Source of the DNA: Salinilacihabitans rarus
Lineage (GTDB): Archaea; Halobacteriota; Halobacteria; Halobacteriales; Natrialbaceae
Length of the DNA stretch: 64,000 bases
Direction of reading: 5' to 3'
Assembly (NCBI RefSeq): GCF_024296665.1
Contig: NZ_CP100762.1
Span: 372,001-436,000 of the forward strand
Shown here: positions 46,841-56,274 of the stretch, one piece after another
Layout: the number at the start of each line of letters is the position of its first letter
Position numbering within the stretch: position 1 is the first letter of the stretch
Made by a program: the position numbers and the translations under genes
The notes under the pieces: model-generated
What the model was told of the DNA's origin: nothing
The model's input: only the letters and a program-made list of their open reading frames with translations
Database searches by the model: none

Positions 46841-48322
46841 TCACCGCCGACCAGTTCGCGGGTACAGCGCCGTCAGCGCCAGCAGCACCGCCACGGCCGA
46901 CAGCGCGACCCCCAGCCAGTCGGCGAACACCGGCAGAAAGTAGGCCACGGTCTCCCGGCCGAGCCCCCACCACAGGCCGAGCGTCGCGACGGCGAGGCCG
47001 CCGAGGAGCGCGCGGGCGGGCCGGTCGCGCTCCGACAGCGGGTCGAACGAGCGCGTGCGGCTGAACCGGCCGTAGCCGAGTCGCGCGGCGAGGCCGACGG
47101 CGACGCCCCCGAGGATCCAGACCGGCAGCCGGATCCACCGCACCGCGCTGGCGATGGCGGGCGAGGGCAGCCCGCGCCGGTCCGCCCACGCGCGGACCAC
47201 GTCGGCGATGAGCTGGACGCTCCGCTCGCTGTTGGTGAGGATCACGATGCCGTCGCCCGTCGCGGGGACGGCGTGGAACCAGCTCCACGAGCCGGTGCCC
47301 TGGCCGCCGTTCATCACCGCCAGTTCACCGTTCGAGAGGGTCTCCGCGAAGTGACCCAGGCCGGCGCCGTCGGTCGCCAGTTCGTAGAAGCCCGTCGTCT
47401 CGACGGCCGGGTCGTGTATTTCGGCGACGCTCTCCGGTTCGAGCACGCCCCGGCCCGGCGGTTCGCCGTCGGTCCCCTCCGTCCCGGCGGCGACGAAGCG
47501 GGCGACGTCCGCGGCGGTCGCGTACAGCATCCCCTGCGCCCTGACGGGTTCGCGGTACTGGGGCACCGGCGTCCCGTCGACGAGGTGCTCGGCGGCCAGT
47601 TCCGCCTCGATCCGGTCGTCCCAGACGAACGTGGCCCCGTCCATCCCGAGCGGTTCGAGGATCGCCTCGCGCATGTACGCCGCGAAGTCGCGGCCCGTGA
47701 CGTCCTCGATCAGCAGTTCGAGCAGCCCGTACCCGGGGTTCGCGTAGCGAAACGACCCGGGTTCGTCGGTCGGCCGCGCGGCCGGCGCACCCGCCTCGCC
47801 GGAGAGGGCCTCCCGGAGCGAGGGGGGCTCCTCGTCCGGCGGGACCTTCTCGTAGCCCCCCGCCGGCAGCCCGGCGCTGTGATTGAGCAACCGTCGCACG
47901 GTCACCCCCTCCCACGGGAACTCGGCGTCCGGGAGTTCCCAGCCCGTCACGTGGCGCCCGACCGGATCGTCGAGGGCGACCTCGCCGCGCTCGACCAGTT
48001 TCAGCACGCCCCACGCGGTGACCGACTTCGTGATCGACTGTACCCGGCAGGGCGTGTCGACGGTCATCGCCCGCCCCGCCGCGGGGTCGGCCTCGCCGTA
48101 CGCGCCGGCCCACGTCGGGTCGCCGCCCTCGACGAGGGCGACGCTCGCCCCGGGGACGTCGTAGCGGTCGAGCAACTCCGGGACGTACTCGTCGAGGTAG
48201 TCGGGCAGCGAGTCGCCATCGCCCTCACCGCCGGGTCCGAGGTCGAGACGCCCGGCGAGCGCGCCCGTCAGCCCGGCGCCGGCCGCCGCGAGGTAGCCGC
48301 GGCGGGTCGCGGCCGGTCCCAC
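46841..48322 (-). CDS. Serine hydrolase of the class C beta-lactamase / PBP family with membrane tail
   Basis: 493 residues from GTG 48322. A signal-like TRRGYLAAAGAGLTGAL is followed by the serine beta-lactamase fold: active-site SxxK in QSITKSV (about residue 95), YxN as RYANPGYG, and a KTG-like HFAETLSNG region. Residues about 385-493 contain three or four transmembrane helices (WIRLPVWILGGVAVG and others). Haloarchaea lack peptidoglycan, so this class probably acts as an esterase or peptidase at the outer membrane face rather than in antibiotic resistance. A degenerate copy of its C-terminus lies at 46333. Confidence 0.85.
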   Translation of the reverse strand: MGPAATRRGYLAAAGAGLTGALAGRLDLGPGGEGDGDSLPDYLDEYVPELLDRYDVPGASVALVEGGDPTWAGAYGEADPAAGRAMTVDTPCRVQSITKSVTAWGVLKLVERGEVALDDPVGRHVTGWELPDAEFPWEGVTVRRLLNHSAGLPAGGYEKVPPDEEPPSLREALSGEAGAPAARPTDEPGSFRYANPGYGLLELLIEDVTGRDFAAYMREAILEPLGMDGATFVWDDRIEAELAAEHLVDGTPVPQYREPVRAQGMLYATAADVARFVAAGTEGTDGEPPGRGVLEPESVAEIHDPAVETTGFYELATDGAGLGHFAETLSNGELAVMNGGQGTGSWSWFHAVPATGDGIVILTNSERSVQLIADVVRAWADRRGLPSPAIASAVRWIRLPVWILGGVAVGLAARLGYGRFSRTRSFDPLSERDRPARALLGGLAVATLGLWWGLGRETVAYFLPVFADWLGVALSAVAVLLALTALYPRTGRR

Positions 48323-48323
48323 G

Positions 48324-49463
48324 TCAGGACCCCTCCCCCGGGCCGCCGGCGGCGACGTCGCCCGGGACCTCGTCGAGAGTCGCCTGTCGACCGCTGGACG
48401 TCCGGCCGCGGCGCTCCCGGAACGCGTCGCGGAGGCCGAGCGCGAGCGCCCCGAGGCCGAGCAGGAACGCGACGAACTCGAGGAGGCCGCCGAGGAAGGG
48501 GACGGCCCCGAGGACGGCGAACCCGACGAGGCCGACCGCGAGCGCGAGCCACCGGTTCTCCCGGTCGGCCAGCCCCAGCGCCCACGCGCCGACGGCGTAC
48601 TGGCCGTAGACGACCGCGACCCAGACCGCGAGCGCGAAGCCGAACGCGCCGAGGACGGTCAGCGGGATGCCGACGACCGTAAGCGCCACCAACACCAGCG
48701 CGACCGGGACGCCGATCAGCGTCAGGACGCCGACGCCGCCGGACGTGACCGGATCGTCGGCCACGCGGGACGCGACGCCGGACGAGAACGAGGGGAAGAC
48801 CGCGAGCAGGACCGCGCCGAGCAGGAGGCTGGCGACGAGTTCGTAGCCGGTCACCAGCCACGGGGGGACCGTAAAGACCTCGACGGTGCCGACGCCGTTC
48901 CCGCCGAGGCTCGCGTCGTGGACGACGCCGCCGCCGACGCTCGCCGCGGGGTCCTCGGTGAACTCGCCCGCGTCGTAGCGGAACTCGCCGGCGACGTCCG
49001 CGTTCGGCCCCAGAACGATCGTCTCGGCGCCGGCGCGGACGTCGCCGTCGACCGCCCCGTCGACGGAGAGGTAGCCCGCGCCGACCGCGAGGTCGCCGCC
49101 GATCCGGGCGGTCTCGCCCACCTCGACGTGGCCGGCGCCGGCGCTGACGTCGCCGGTCACCGTCCCGTCGACGCGGACGCTCCCCGCGGCGACCTCGACC
49201 GCCCCGTCGACGGTGCCGCCCTCGGCGACGTGGACGGTACCGGCGACCCCCGCGACGTCGCCCGAAACCGTGCCGCGGACGACGATCGATCCCGCGACGC
49301 CCTCGATGCCGTCGGACGTCTCCCCCTCCTCCACGACGACCGTCCCGAACCCGCTCTGGATCGGCCCCGCGGCGACGACGCCGGTCCCGGCGGAGAGCAA
49401 CAGCACTGCGACGACGACGAGCACGACCGCTCGCCGTCCCGTCTCGATGTCCGTGAAACTCAT
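48324..49463 (-). CDS. Bactofilin-like (polymer-forming) membrane protein
   Basis: 379 residues. A signal peptide (VVLVVVAVLLLSAGTGVVAA) is followed by repeated beta-helix rungs, about residues 45-175 (for example IVVRGTVSGDVAGVAGTVHV, SVRVDGTVTGDVSAGAGHVE), characteristic of bactofilin/polymer-forming cytoskeletal domains. Then come four or five membrane helices (about 205-350) and a charged C-terminus. It probably forms an extracytoplasmic scaffold. It ends 1 nt before the GTG of the downstream beta-lactamase-family gene, implying an operon. Confidence 0.82.
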   Translation of the reverse strand: MSFTDIETGRRAVVLVVVAVLLLSAGTGVVAAGPIQSGFGTVVVEEGETSDGIEGVAGSIVVRGTVSGDVAGVAGTVHVAEGGTVDGAVEVAAGSVRVDGTVTGDVSAGAGHVEVGETARIGGDLAVGAGYLSVDGAVDGDVRAGAETIVLGPNADVAGEFRYDAGEFTEDPAASVGGGVVHDASLGGNGVGTVEVFTVPPWLVTGYELVASLLLGAVLLAVFPSFSSGVASRVADDPVTSGGVGVLTLIGVPVALVLVALTVVGIPLTVLGAFGFALAVWVAVVYGQYAVGAWALGLADRENRWLALAVGLVGFAVLGAVPFLGGLLEFVAFLLGLGALALGLRDAFRERRGRTSSGRQATLDEVPGDVAAGGPGEGS

Positions 49464-49521
49464 ACTGAAAGTTCGCGCAGGTTTCAGAAATCTACGCCGG
49501 CCGGTTCTCGAACGGCGGGAA

Positions 49522-50085
49522 TCAGCGGTCGCTCGCCGGGTCGGTCTCCCCGCCGTCGAGCCCCACCGCGTCGCGCTCGACGCGCGTTCCCATCGGCCGC
49601 GCCGGGACGCCGGCGACGGTCTCGCCCGGCGGGACGTCGCGGGTGACGAGCGAGTTCGCCGCGACGCTCGCCCCCTCGCCGACCTCGACGCCCGGGAGGA
49701 GTATCGCCCCGGCGCCGATCATCGCCCGCTCGCCGATCACGACCTCGCCGGTTCGGTACTCGTCCTGGAGGAACTCGTGACAGAGGATCGTCGCGTCGTA
49801 GCCGACGATGGCGTGGTCGCGGACCGTGATCAGGTCCGGCCAGAAGACGTCCGGGGTCGCCTCGAGCCCCCACGAGACGCCCTCGCCGACCGTCATCCCG
49901 AGCCGGCGCATGAGCCAGCGTTTGAGCCGCAGGCTCGGCGAGATGCGCACGAGCCAGACGACGACGTAGTTGATCGCCACCCGCAGCGGGTGCCGCGCGC
50001 TCGTCCAGTGGGCCAGCGAGTTGCCCCGTCCCGGGGTCGGGTGGGCGGTCACGCGGTCGTGTCGGGAGTCGGCGTCGTCGGTCAC
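49522..50085 (-). CDS. Left-handed beta-helix acyltransferase (hexapeptide family)
   Basis: 187 residues from the GTG at 50085 (upstream residues in the longer frame run into purine-gene flank). Hexapeptide repeats: VGEGVSWGLEATPDV, ITVRDHAIVGYDATIL with a catalytic-type His, VVIGERAMIGAGAILLPG and VEVGEGASVAANSLVTRDVPPG. Members acetylate sugars, antibiotics or serine, or act as maltose/galactoside-type O-acetyltransferases. The acceptor is unknown. It overlaps neither neighbour. Confidence 0.83.
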   Translation of the reverse strand: MTDDADSRHDRVTAHPTPGRGNSLAHWTSARHPLRVAINYVVVWLVRISPSLRLKRWLMRRLGMTVGEGVSWGLEATPDVFWPDLITVRDHAIVGYDATILCHEFLQDEYRTGEVVIGERAMIGAGAILLPGVEVGEGASVAANSLVTRDVPPGETVAGVPARPMGTRVERDAVGLDGGETDPASDR

Positions 50086-50142
50086 TGCAGGGCGGTTGGG
50101 CGGCGGTCTACAAGAAACCACGCGACGGTCGCACGCGCCGAG

Positions 50143-51498
50143 TCAGTCCCCGCGAAGCTCCTCGACGTGGTCGATCCGCCGCCGGACGAGGTCGGCCGTG
50201 CCGATGTCGTGACGCACGTGCAGGCCCTCCTCGCCGGCGACCGCGAGGGCGTCCTCGGCGATTTCCTCGGCCTCGGTGATCGAGTCGGCGACGCCGACGA
50301 CGGCGAACGACCGCGAGGTCGTCGTGTAGATGCCGTCGTCGCGCTCGTCGACGCTGGCGTAGAAGAGCAGGGCGTCGCCGGCGCTCTCTCGCGGCTCGTC
50401 GCCGCTCGAATCGTCCGTGGCGCGGGCCGCCCGCGCCACGCTCTCCTCGTCCACCTCGACTTTCGCCCCAGCCGTCGGGTCCGTCGGGTACCCCTCGGGG
50501 ACCGCGTACTTGCAGACCGTCGCCATCGGGGCGAACTCGGGTTCGGGCAGGGGGTCGCCCTCGCGGGCGGCGACGAGCACGTCGAGGAAGTCCGTTTCGA
50601 GGACGGGCAGGGTGTTCATCGCCTCGGGGTCGCCAAAGCGGGCGTTGAACTCGACGACCTTCGGCCCCTCGGCGGTGAGCATGAACTGGCCGTAGAGGAT
50701 GCCGCGGTAGCCGTCGAGCGCGTCCACGGTGGCCTCGATTATCTCGACGGCCGCCTCGTAGTCGGCCGCGGTCATGAAAGGCAGTTCGCGCGCGGCGTCG
50801 CTGTACGAGCCCATGCCGCCGGTGTTGGGCCCCTCGTCGCCCTCGTAGGCGCGCTTGTGGTCCTGGACGGCCGGCGCCGTGCGGACCTCGCCGTTTGCGA
50901 CGAACGCCTGCACCGTGAACTCCTCGCCGACCAGCCGCTCCTCCAGGACGAGCCGGTCGTAGCCCGACTCGCGGATGTACGCCTTGCCCTCCTCGGCGGT
51001 GACCTGATCGCCGATCACCTTCACGCCCTTGCCGCCGGTGAGGCCGGCGGGTTTGATCGCGAGGTCGCCGTCGTACGCGTCGACGTACTCGCAGGCGGCC
51101 TCGGGGTCGTCGAAGACCGCGAAGTCCGGACAGCCGGGGACGTCGTGTTCGGCCATGAACTCCCGCTGGAAGGACTTGTCCGTCTCGATGCGGGCCTCGG
51201 CCCGTCGCGGGCCGAACGCGTAGATGTCCGCGTCTTCGAGCGCGTCGACGACGCCCGCCGCGAGCGGCGCCTCGGGGCCGACGACCGCGAGGGTCGCCTC
51301 GATCGCCTCGGCGTAGTCGACGACCGCCTCCGGGTCCGTCGTCTCGACCGTCTCGAACTCCGCGGCGAGTCGGGCGATGCCGGGGTTGCGGTTGCCCGCG
51401 CAGGCGTACAGCTCCGCCTCGCCGTCGCCGCCGGCGAGCGCCCGCGCGATGGCGTGTTCGCGCCCGCCCCCGCCGATCAGTAGCACGCGTTCGCGCAT
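50143..51498 (-). CDS. purD: Phosphoribosylamine--glycine ligase
   Basis: 451 residues. ATP-grasp enzyme of step 2 of purine synthesis: 5-phosphoribosylamine + glycine + ATP gives GAR. Start MRERVLLIGGGGREHAIARA is the family N-terminus; VGPEAPLAAGVVDAL, IKPAGLTGGKGVKVIGD, the ATP-grasp EFTVQAFVANG and EFNARFGDPEAMN follow. The length is normal, slightly longer because of an acidic insertion at about 355-375 (ESVARAARATDDSSGDEPRE). Single transcription unit. Confidence 0.96.
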   Translation of the reverse strand: MRERVLLIGGGGREHAIARALAGGDGEAELYACAGNRNPGIARLAAEFETVETTDPEAVVDYAEAIEATLAVVGPEAPLAAGVVDALEDADIYAFGPRRAEARIETDKSFQREFMAEHDVPGCPDFAVFDDPEAACEYVDAYDGDLAIKPAGLTGGKGVKVIGDQVTAEEGKAYIRESGYDRLVLEERLVGEEFTVQAFVANGEVRTAPAVQDHKRAYEGDEGPNTGGMGSYSDAARELPFMTAADYEAAVEIIEATVDALDGYRGILYGQFMLTAEGPKVVEFNARFGDPEAMNTLPVLETDFLDVLVAAREGDPLPEPEFAPMATVCKYAVPEGYPTDPTAGAKVEVDEESVARAARATDDSSGDEPRESAGDALLFYASVDERDDGIYTTTSRSFAVVGVADSITEAEEIAEDALAVAGEEGLHVRHDIGTADLVRRRIDHVEELRGD

Positions 51499-51615
51499 GG
51501 TCGGTATCGGAACGCACGAAAGTGTAAACCTTGCTGTTTCTCTACCCGAGGGTGTACACGTTCGTGGGTAGGCGTGCGGGCGGCGCGGCCGGCGCCGGTC
51601 CGAGCGAGCGATCCC

Positions 51616-52965
51616 CTACGGCTCGCAGACGATCGCTTCGACCGGCTCGGTCGGCCGGAGCGTGATCACGGGCCGAAGCGAGAGTTCGCTGGCGAGCGGT
51701 TCGAGGTCCCACCGCGGGGCGAGCGTCGCGAGGACGACCTGCGCCTCGACGGTCGCGAACCGGTGGCCGAGGCAGTGACGCGGCCCGCCGCCGAACGGGA
51801 AGTAGGCGTACTCCGGGCGGTCGGGGTCGTCGTCGAGCCAGCGTTCGGGCCGGAACGACTCGGGGTCGTCCCACCAGCGACCGTCGCGGTGGACGATCCA
51901 CTGGGGCAGGAACACCGGCTCCCCGGCCGGGACGACGTAGCCGTCGAACGTCACGTCCTCGGTCGGCTCCCGGGCGGTGGCGTGGGTCGGCGGGTACAGC
52001 CGCAGCGCCTCGGAGACGACCGCCCCCGTGTACTCGAGGTCGGACAGGTCCGCCAGGGTCGGCGGCTCGCCGTCGAGGGCGTCGAGTTCCTCGCGAAGCC
52101 GCGCCGCCGCGTCCGGGTTCGTGCCGAGCAGGTGCCACGCGTAGGTCAGCGCCAGCGCGGTGGTGTCGTGGCCCGCAGCCAGCAGCGTGACGACCTCGTC
52201 GCGGACCCCCTCGTCGGACATCCCCTCGCCGCGCTCGTCCTCGGCGACGAGCAGCGTCGAGAGCAGGTCGTCGCGGTCGGCCGCCGTCTCGCGTCGGGAC
52301 TCGATCAGCGCGGAGACGATCTCGTCGAGGCGCTCGCGCCCGCGCTCGAACCGCCGGTTCGCCGGCGTCGGGAGCCAGCCGGGCAGCCACATGTTCGCCC
52401 CCTCGAACCGGCCCATCGCCATCGTGAACGCCTCGCGGATCTCCGCTTCGAGCGCGCCGAGGTCGGTGCCGAACAGCGACCGGACGAGGACCGAGAGGGT
52501 GAGCCGGCGCATCTCCTCGGTGACGTCGATCGTCTCCCCGCGTTCCCACTCCTCGGCCGTCGCCGCGGCGCGCTCGCCCATGATCTCGGCGTAGGTCGCG
52601 ATCCGGTCGGGCCGGAACGCCGGCTGCATCCGCGTGCGCTGTCGCCGCCAGTACTCGCCGTCGCTCACGACCAGCCCGTTCCCGAAGAGCGGTTCCAGCC
52701 GCCCCTGTCCCAGTTCGGCCTTGCGGAACCGGTGGTCCTCGGTGACGAGCACCCGCTCGACGTGCTCGGGGTGGACGAGCATGTGCGAGTCGGCCGTGCC
52801 GACGTTCGTCGCCACCACGTCGCCGTACTCCTCGGCGCAGCGCTCGACGAACCCCAGCGGGTCGCGCAGGTACCGGTGGAGGTTCCCGACGGCCGGCAGT
52901 CCGTCCGGGCCGGGCGCCCGACGGCCGATCTCGCCTCGCGCGTCGGGGGTGGCGTCGGAGGCCAT
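51616..52965 (-). CDS. Cytochrome P450
   Basis: 449 residues from ATG 52965 (MASDATPDARG). Helix I motif AAGHDTTALA (oxygen activation), ExxR as SEALRLYPP, PERF-like FRPERWL, and the haem loop FPFGGGPRHCLGHR with the proximal Cys near residue 396. Soluble, no membrane anchor; it belongs to the CYP102/CYP174-like archaeal group. The substrate (perhaps a carotenoid or fatty acid) is not known. No redox partner is adjacent. Confidence 0.93.
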   Translation of the reverse strand: MASDATPDARGEIGRRAPGPDGLPAVGNLHRYLRDPLGFVERCAEEYGDVVATNVGTADSHMLVHPEHVERVLVTEDHRFRKAELGQGRLEPLFGNGLVVSDGEYWRRQRTRMQPAFRPDRIATYAEIMGERAAATAEEWERGETIDVTEEMRRLTLSVLVRSLFGTDLGALEAEIREAFTMAMGRFEGANMWLPGWLPTPANRRFERGRERLDEIVSALIESRRETAADRDDLLSTLLVAEDERGEGMSDEGVRDEVVTLLAAGHDTTALALTYAWHLLGTNPDAAARLREELDALDGEPPTLADLSDLEYTGAVVSEALRLYPPTHATAREPTEDVTFDGYVVPAGEPVFLPQWIVHRDGRWWDDPESFRPERWLDDDPDRPEYAYFPFGGGPRHCLGHRFATVEAQVVLATLAPRWDLEPLASELSLRPVITLRPTEPVEAIVCEP

Positions 52966-53125
52966 CGGTCGACGCTCCGACGGCCAGGTCCATTGCGTTT
53001 TCCGTGGCATCCCCCGGCCCCCGCCCGCGGCCACCGACGTCCTCGCGAACTGGGAGGGTCGGCGCCGCTTTATTGCCGTCCGGCCCCTCCGGTCGGACGT
53101 GCCCCGGTCCGGGGCGGTGCCACGA

Positions 53126-54088
53126 ATGACAGGAAGAGTCGTTATCAGCGAGACGCCGTTCGTCGACGTCGACTACCAGCGCGAACGCCTCGACGGCGCG
53201 ACCGTCGAGGTCCGGGACACGCACACGGAGGGGGCCGTCCGCGAGGCGGCGGCCGACGCCGACGCGCTGATCGTCGACGTGCACACGCCGGTGACCGCGG
53301 ACGCGCTGGCGAGCGCGGATCGGCTGCGGCTTGTCGCCCGCGCCGGGACCGGCTACGACAACGTCGACGTGAACGCGGCCGCCGAGCACGGGATCATCGT
53401 CACGAACGTCCCCGAGTACTGTACCGACGAGGTCGCGAGCCACGCGTTCGGGCTGTTGCTGGCGTGTCGCCGGCGCATCCCGGCGTACGACCGCGAGGTC
53501 CGGGACGGCGGGTGGGACTGGCGGACCGACCGCCCGATCCGCCGCGTCGCGGGGTCGACGCTGGGGCTGATCTCGTTCGGCGCCATCGCGCGCCGGGTCG
53601 CCGACTACGCCTCCGGGTTCGACATGGAGGTGATCGTCTACGACCCGTACGTCGACGAGGCGATCGTCGAGGGCTACGGCGGCCGCCTCGTCGAGTTCGA
53701 CGAACTGTTCGAGGCGGCCGACGCCGTCTCCGTCCACGCCCCGCTGACCCCCGAGACGCGGGGGCTGATCGGCGCCGGCGAGTTCGCCCGCCTGCCCGAC
53801 CACGCCGTCCTCGTCAACGTCGGCCGGGGCGGGATCGTCGACGAGGACGCGCTGGCCGAGGCGCTTCGCGAGGGCGACATCGCGGCCGCCGGCCTCGACG
53901 TTCTGGAGGAGGAGCCCCCGGAGGAGACGCCGCTTCGGGGCCTCGAAGACGTCGTCCTCACGCCACACGCCGGCTGGTACTCGACGGAGGCCCGCGCGGA
54001 CCTCAACCGGACGCTCGCCCGACAGGTCGAGCGGACGCTCGCCGGCGAACGTCCCGAACACGCGATCGAACCGGACGCCTGGACCTGA
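53126..54088 (+). CDS. D-isomer-specific 2-hydroxyacid dehydrogenase (SerA/CtBP-like)
   Basis: 320 residues, ATG 53126. Catalytic region: VARAGTGYDNVDVNAA, Rossmann loop LGLISFGAIARRVA (a GxSxG variant of GxGxxG), NVGRGGIVDEDAL (Arg), then DVLEEEPPEETPL and the catalytic His in TPHAGWYS. It reduces 2-keto acids or oxidises D-2-hydroxyacids with NAD(H). No ACT domain, so it is not a typical allosteric SerA. Divergent from the P450 gene; the 160-bp gap contains no strong motif. Confidence 0.9.
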   Translation: MTGRVVISETPFVDVDYQRERLDGATVEVRDTHTEGAVREAAADADALIVDVHTPVTADALASADRLRLVARAGTGYDNVDVNAAAEHGIIVTNVPEYCTDEVASHAFGLLLACRRRIPAYDREVRDGGWDWRTDRPIRRVAGSTLGLISFGAIARRVADYASGFDMEVIVYDPYVDEAIVEGYGGRLVEFDELFEAADAVSVHAPLTPETRGLIGAGEFARLPDHAVLVNVGRGGIVDEDALAEALREGDIAAAGLDVLEEEPPEETPLRGLEDVVLTPHAGWYSTEARADLNRTLARQVERTLAGERPEHAIEPDAWT

Positions 54089-54194
54089 CGCACCGGCGGC
54101 GACCGCCGGTCGCGCCCGTCCCCGTCGGCAGGGACACGCGTCGCGGGCGTCGTGAGGTGCGAGGTCGGCCGAGAGGGTCGCGGGAGACGTGGTC

Positions 54195-54620
54195 TCAGGC
54201 GATCGAGGGGTCGGCGAGGGTCTTCCGGAGCGCGATGGCCATCTCCTCGAACGGGTCCATCTCGATCCCGTCGCTGGTGACGAGGACGCCCCGGTCGCCG
54301 ACGATGACGCGACTGACGAAGCCGTCGGAGAAGACGCGGACGGTGAACTCGTACTCGCCGATGTCGGGTTCGACGTTCGGTTCGGTCGCGAGGCTCTCGT
54401 AGGTCTCCACGTCGGCGAAGCCGACGCGTTCGTTCTCGACGAACGCGCCTTTCGCCTCGCGGACCGCGTCTTCGTCGCCCGCGTAGAGGTCGGCCCGGAC
54501 GTACAGCAACTCGAAGTCGTCGGGCGTGAAGTAGACGACCGACCTGAGCGAGTCGCCGACCGTTACCCGGGCCGTATTTACGATCGTTTCCGCGAAGTCG
54601 TCGGTGACGAGGTCCGCCAT
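54195..54620 (-). CDS. Conserved haloarchaeal protein of unknown function (DUF7522-like)
   Basis: 141 residues, no signal or membrane helix. Alternating beta/alpha pattern: SLRSVVYFTPDDFELLYVRA, then EYEFTVRVFSDGFVSRVIVG and EEMAIALRKTL. It resembles uncharacterised haloarchaeal proteins of this size that often lie near thymidylate-synthase or stress genes. Divergent from thyA; the two share a 98-bp gap with TATA-like GCTTTTGTG on the right. Confidence 0.7.
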   Translation of the reverse strand: MADLVTDDFAETIVNTARVTVGDSLRSVVYFTPDDFELLYVRADLYAGDEDAVREAKGAFVENERVGFADVETYESLATEPNVEPDIGEYEFTVRVFSDGFVSRVIVGDRGVLVTSDGIEMDPFEEMAIALRKTLADPSIA

Positions 54621-54718
54621 AGCAGTCCCCGTAGGTCCCCGAGCGGCATCAACTCGCGCGCTAACGGGACCGGTCGATTCCGGTGTTGCTTTTGTGCCGG
54701 CCCCCGAACGGACCCACG

Positions 54719-55735
54719 ATGCGACAGTACCTCGACCTCGTCGACGCGGTCCTCTCGGGGGGCGCCTACAAGCCGAACCGGACCGGCGTCGACACGATTT
54801 CGTCGTTCAGCCGGCACTACGAGGTCGATCTGGGGGAGGGATACCCCCTGCTGACGACCAAGAAGATGGACGGCTACCGGTGGAACTCGATGATCCACGA
54901 ACTGTGCTGGTACCTCTCGGGCGAGGAGCACGTCAGGAACCTGCGCGAGGAGACGAAGATCTGGGACGCCTGGGCCGACGAGGAGGGGCGCCTCGACACC
55001 GCCTACGGCCGCTTCTGGCGCCGGTTCCCGATCCCGGAGGGCGAGGCGCGCCTCGACGGCGAGTCCTGGCCCGACGCCGGCCACCGGTGGGTGACCGAGG
55101 AGGCCGACGGTCGGCAGACGTTCGACCAGTTACGGTACGTGATCGACACGCTCTCGGACGCGCCGAACTCCCGGCGACTCGTCGTCGACGCGTGGCACCC
55201 CGCCAACGCCGCCGTCTCGACGCTGCCGCCGTGTCACTACACCTTCGTCTTCAACGTCCAGGGGGATCGGCTCAACTGCCACCTCACCCAGCGCTCGGGC
55301 GACGTCGCGCTCGGGATTCCGTTCAACATCGCGGCCTACGCCCTCCTGACGAAAGTCGTCGCACAGCAGACCGGCTTCGAACCCGGGGCGTTCGCACACA
55401 CCGTCGTCGACGCCCACGTCTACTGCGGCCGCGGCGAGCGCGGCGCGTGGTACGCCGGGAACCTCGGTCGGCTCCAGTCGCGACTCGCCGACGTCGACGA
55501 CCGCGAGGGGTACCGGGAGGTCCGCGACTGGCTCGAAGCCGAGGCGCCGCCGGAGGCCGACGGCGACGAGCACCTCGACCACGTCCCGAACCTGCTCGAA
55601 CAGCTCTCGCGCGAGCCCGGGCCCCGCCCCCGCCTCGAACTCGCGGACGTCTCCGTCGACGAGTTGCGCGCCGACGACGTCGAACTGGTCGACTACGAGG
55701 CCCACGACGGCCTGGAGTTCGCGGTCGCCGAATGA
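54719..55735 (+). CDS. thyA: Thymidylate synthase
   Basis: 338 residues, ATG 54719 (MRQYLDLVDAVLSGG). Classic ThyA: YKPNRTGVDTISSF, the active-site Cys172 in LPPCHYTFVF, QRSGDVALGIPFNIA and HVYCG. It methylates dUMP with methylene-THF to dTMP. Its stop overlaps the folA start (ATGA). The haloferacean hts-hdrB pair has the same order. Confidence 0.96.
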   Translation: MRQYLDLVDAVLSGGAYKPNRTGVDTISSFSRHYEVDLGEGYPLLTTKKMDGYRWNSMIHELCWYLSGEEHVRNLREETKIWDAWADEEGRLDTAYGRFWRRFPIPEGEARLDGESWPDAGHRWVTEEADGRQTFDQLRYVIDTLSDAPNSRRLVVDAWHPANAAVSTLPPCHYTFVFNVQGDRLNCHLTQRSGDVALGIPFNIAAYALLTKVVAQQTGFEPGAFAHTVVDAHVYCGRGERGAWYAGNLGRLQSRLADVDDREGYREVRDWLEAEAPPEADGDEHLDHVPNLLEQLSREPGPRPRLELADVSVDELRADDVELVDYEAHDGLEFAVAE

Positions 55736-56274
55736 GCGCGCCCGACCGGGGTCCGGAGACCGACCTCGAACTCGTCGGCATCGTCGCCGTCGCCGACAAC
55801 GGCGTCATCGGCCGCGACGGCGAGATGCCGTGGCACCTCCCCGCGGACCTGCGTCGCTTCAGGGAGGCGACGACCGGCCACCCCGTGATCCTCGGCCGGG
55901 TCACCTACGAGAGCATCCGCGACGACCTCGGCGAACCGCTCCCCGGACGGACGTCGGTGGTCCTCACGAGCCGCGACGTCGAGACGCCCGAGAACGTCGT
56001 CCTCGCCCGCGATATCGAGTCGGCGGTCCGCGCCGCGGAGGCGGCCGCCGAGGAGCGCCACGGCGGGGTCGACCGCGCGTTCGTCGCCGGCGGCGCGACG
56101 GTGTACGAGGCGTTCCTCCCCGCGCTCGACCGCCTGCTCGTCACCGAGGTCCACGACGACCCCGACGGCGACACCCGGTTCCCCGACCGGGACCGCGAGG
56201 CGTGGCGCGAGGTCGACCGTGACGAGCGCGACGGCTTCGCGTTCGTCGAGTACGTCCGCGGCGAGCCGTCGTGA
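55732..56274 (+). CDS. folA: Dihydrofolate reductase
   Basis: 180 residues, ATGA overlap with thyA. DHFR features: IVAVADNGVIGRDGEMPWHL (about 16-35), HPVILGRVTYESI, and FVAGGATVYEAFLPALDRLL. Regenerates THF for thymidylate synthesis (HdrB-type). Trimethoprim-target homologue. Its stop overlaps the next start (TGATG). Confidence 0.95.
   Translation: MSAPDRGPETDLELVGIVAVADNGVIGRDGEMPWHLPADLRRFREATTGHPVILGRVTYESIRDDLGEPLPGRTSVVLTSRDVETPENVVLARDIESAVRAAEAAAEERHGGVDRAFVAGGATVYEAFLPALDRLLVTEVHDDPDGDTRFPDRDREAWREVDRDERDGFAFVEYVRGEPS

Noticed and set aside
46841..48682. Antisense frames over the beta-lactamase-family gene
   Set aside because: Shadow of the sense gene; SxxK, YxN and membrane segments are all on the minus strand.
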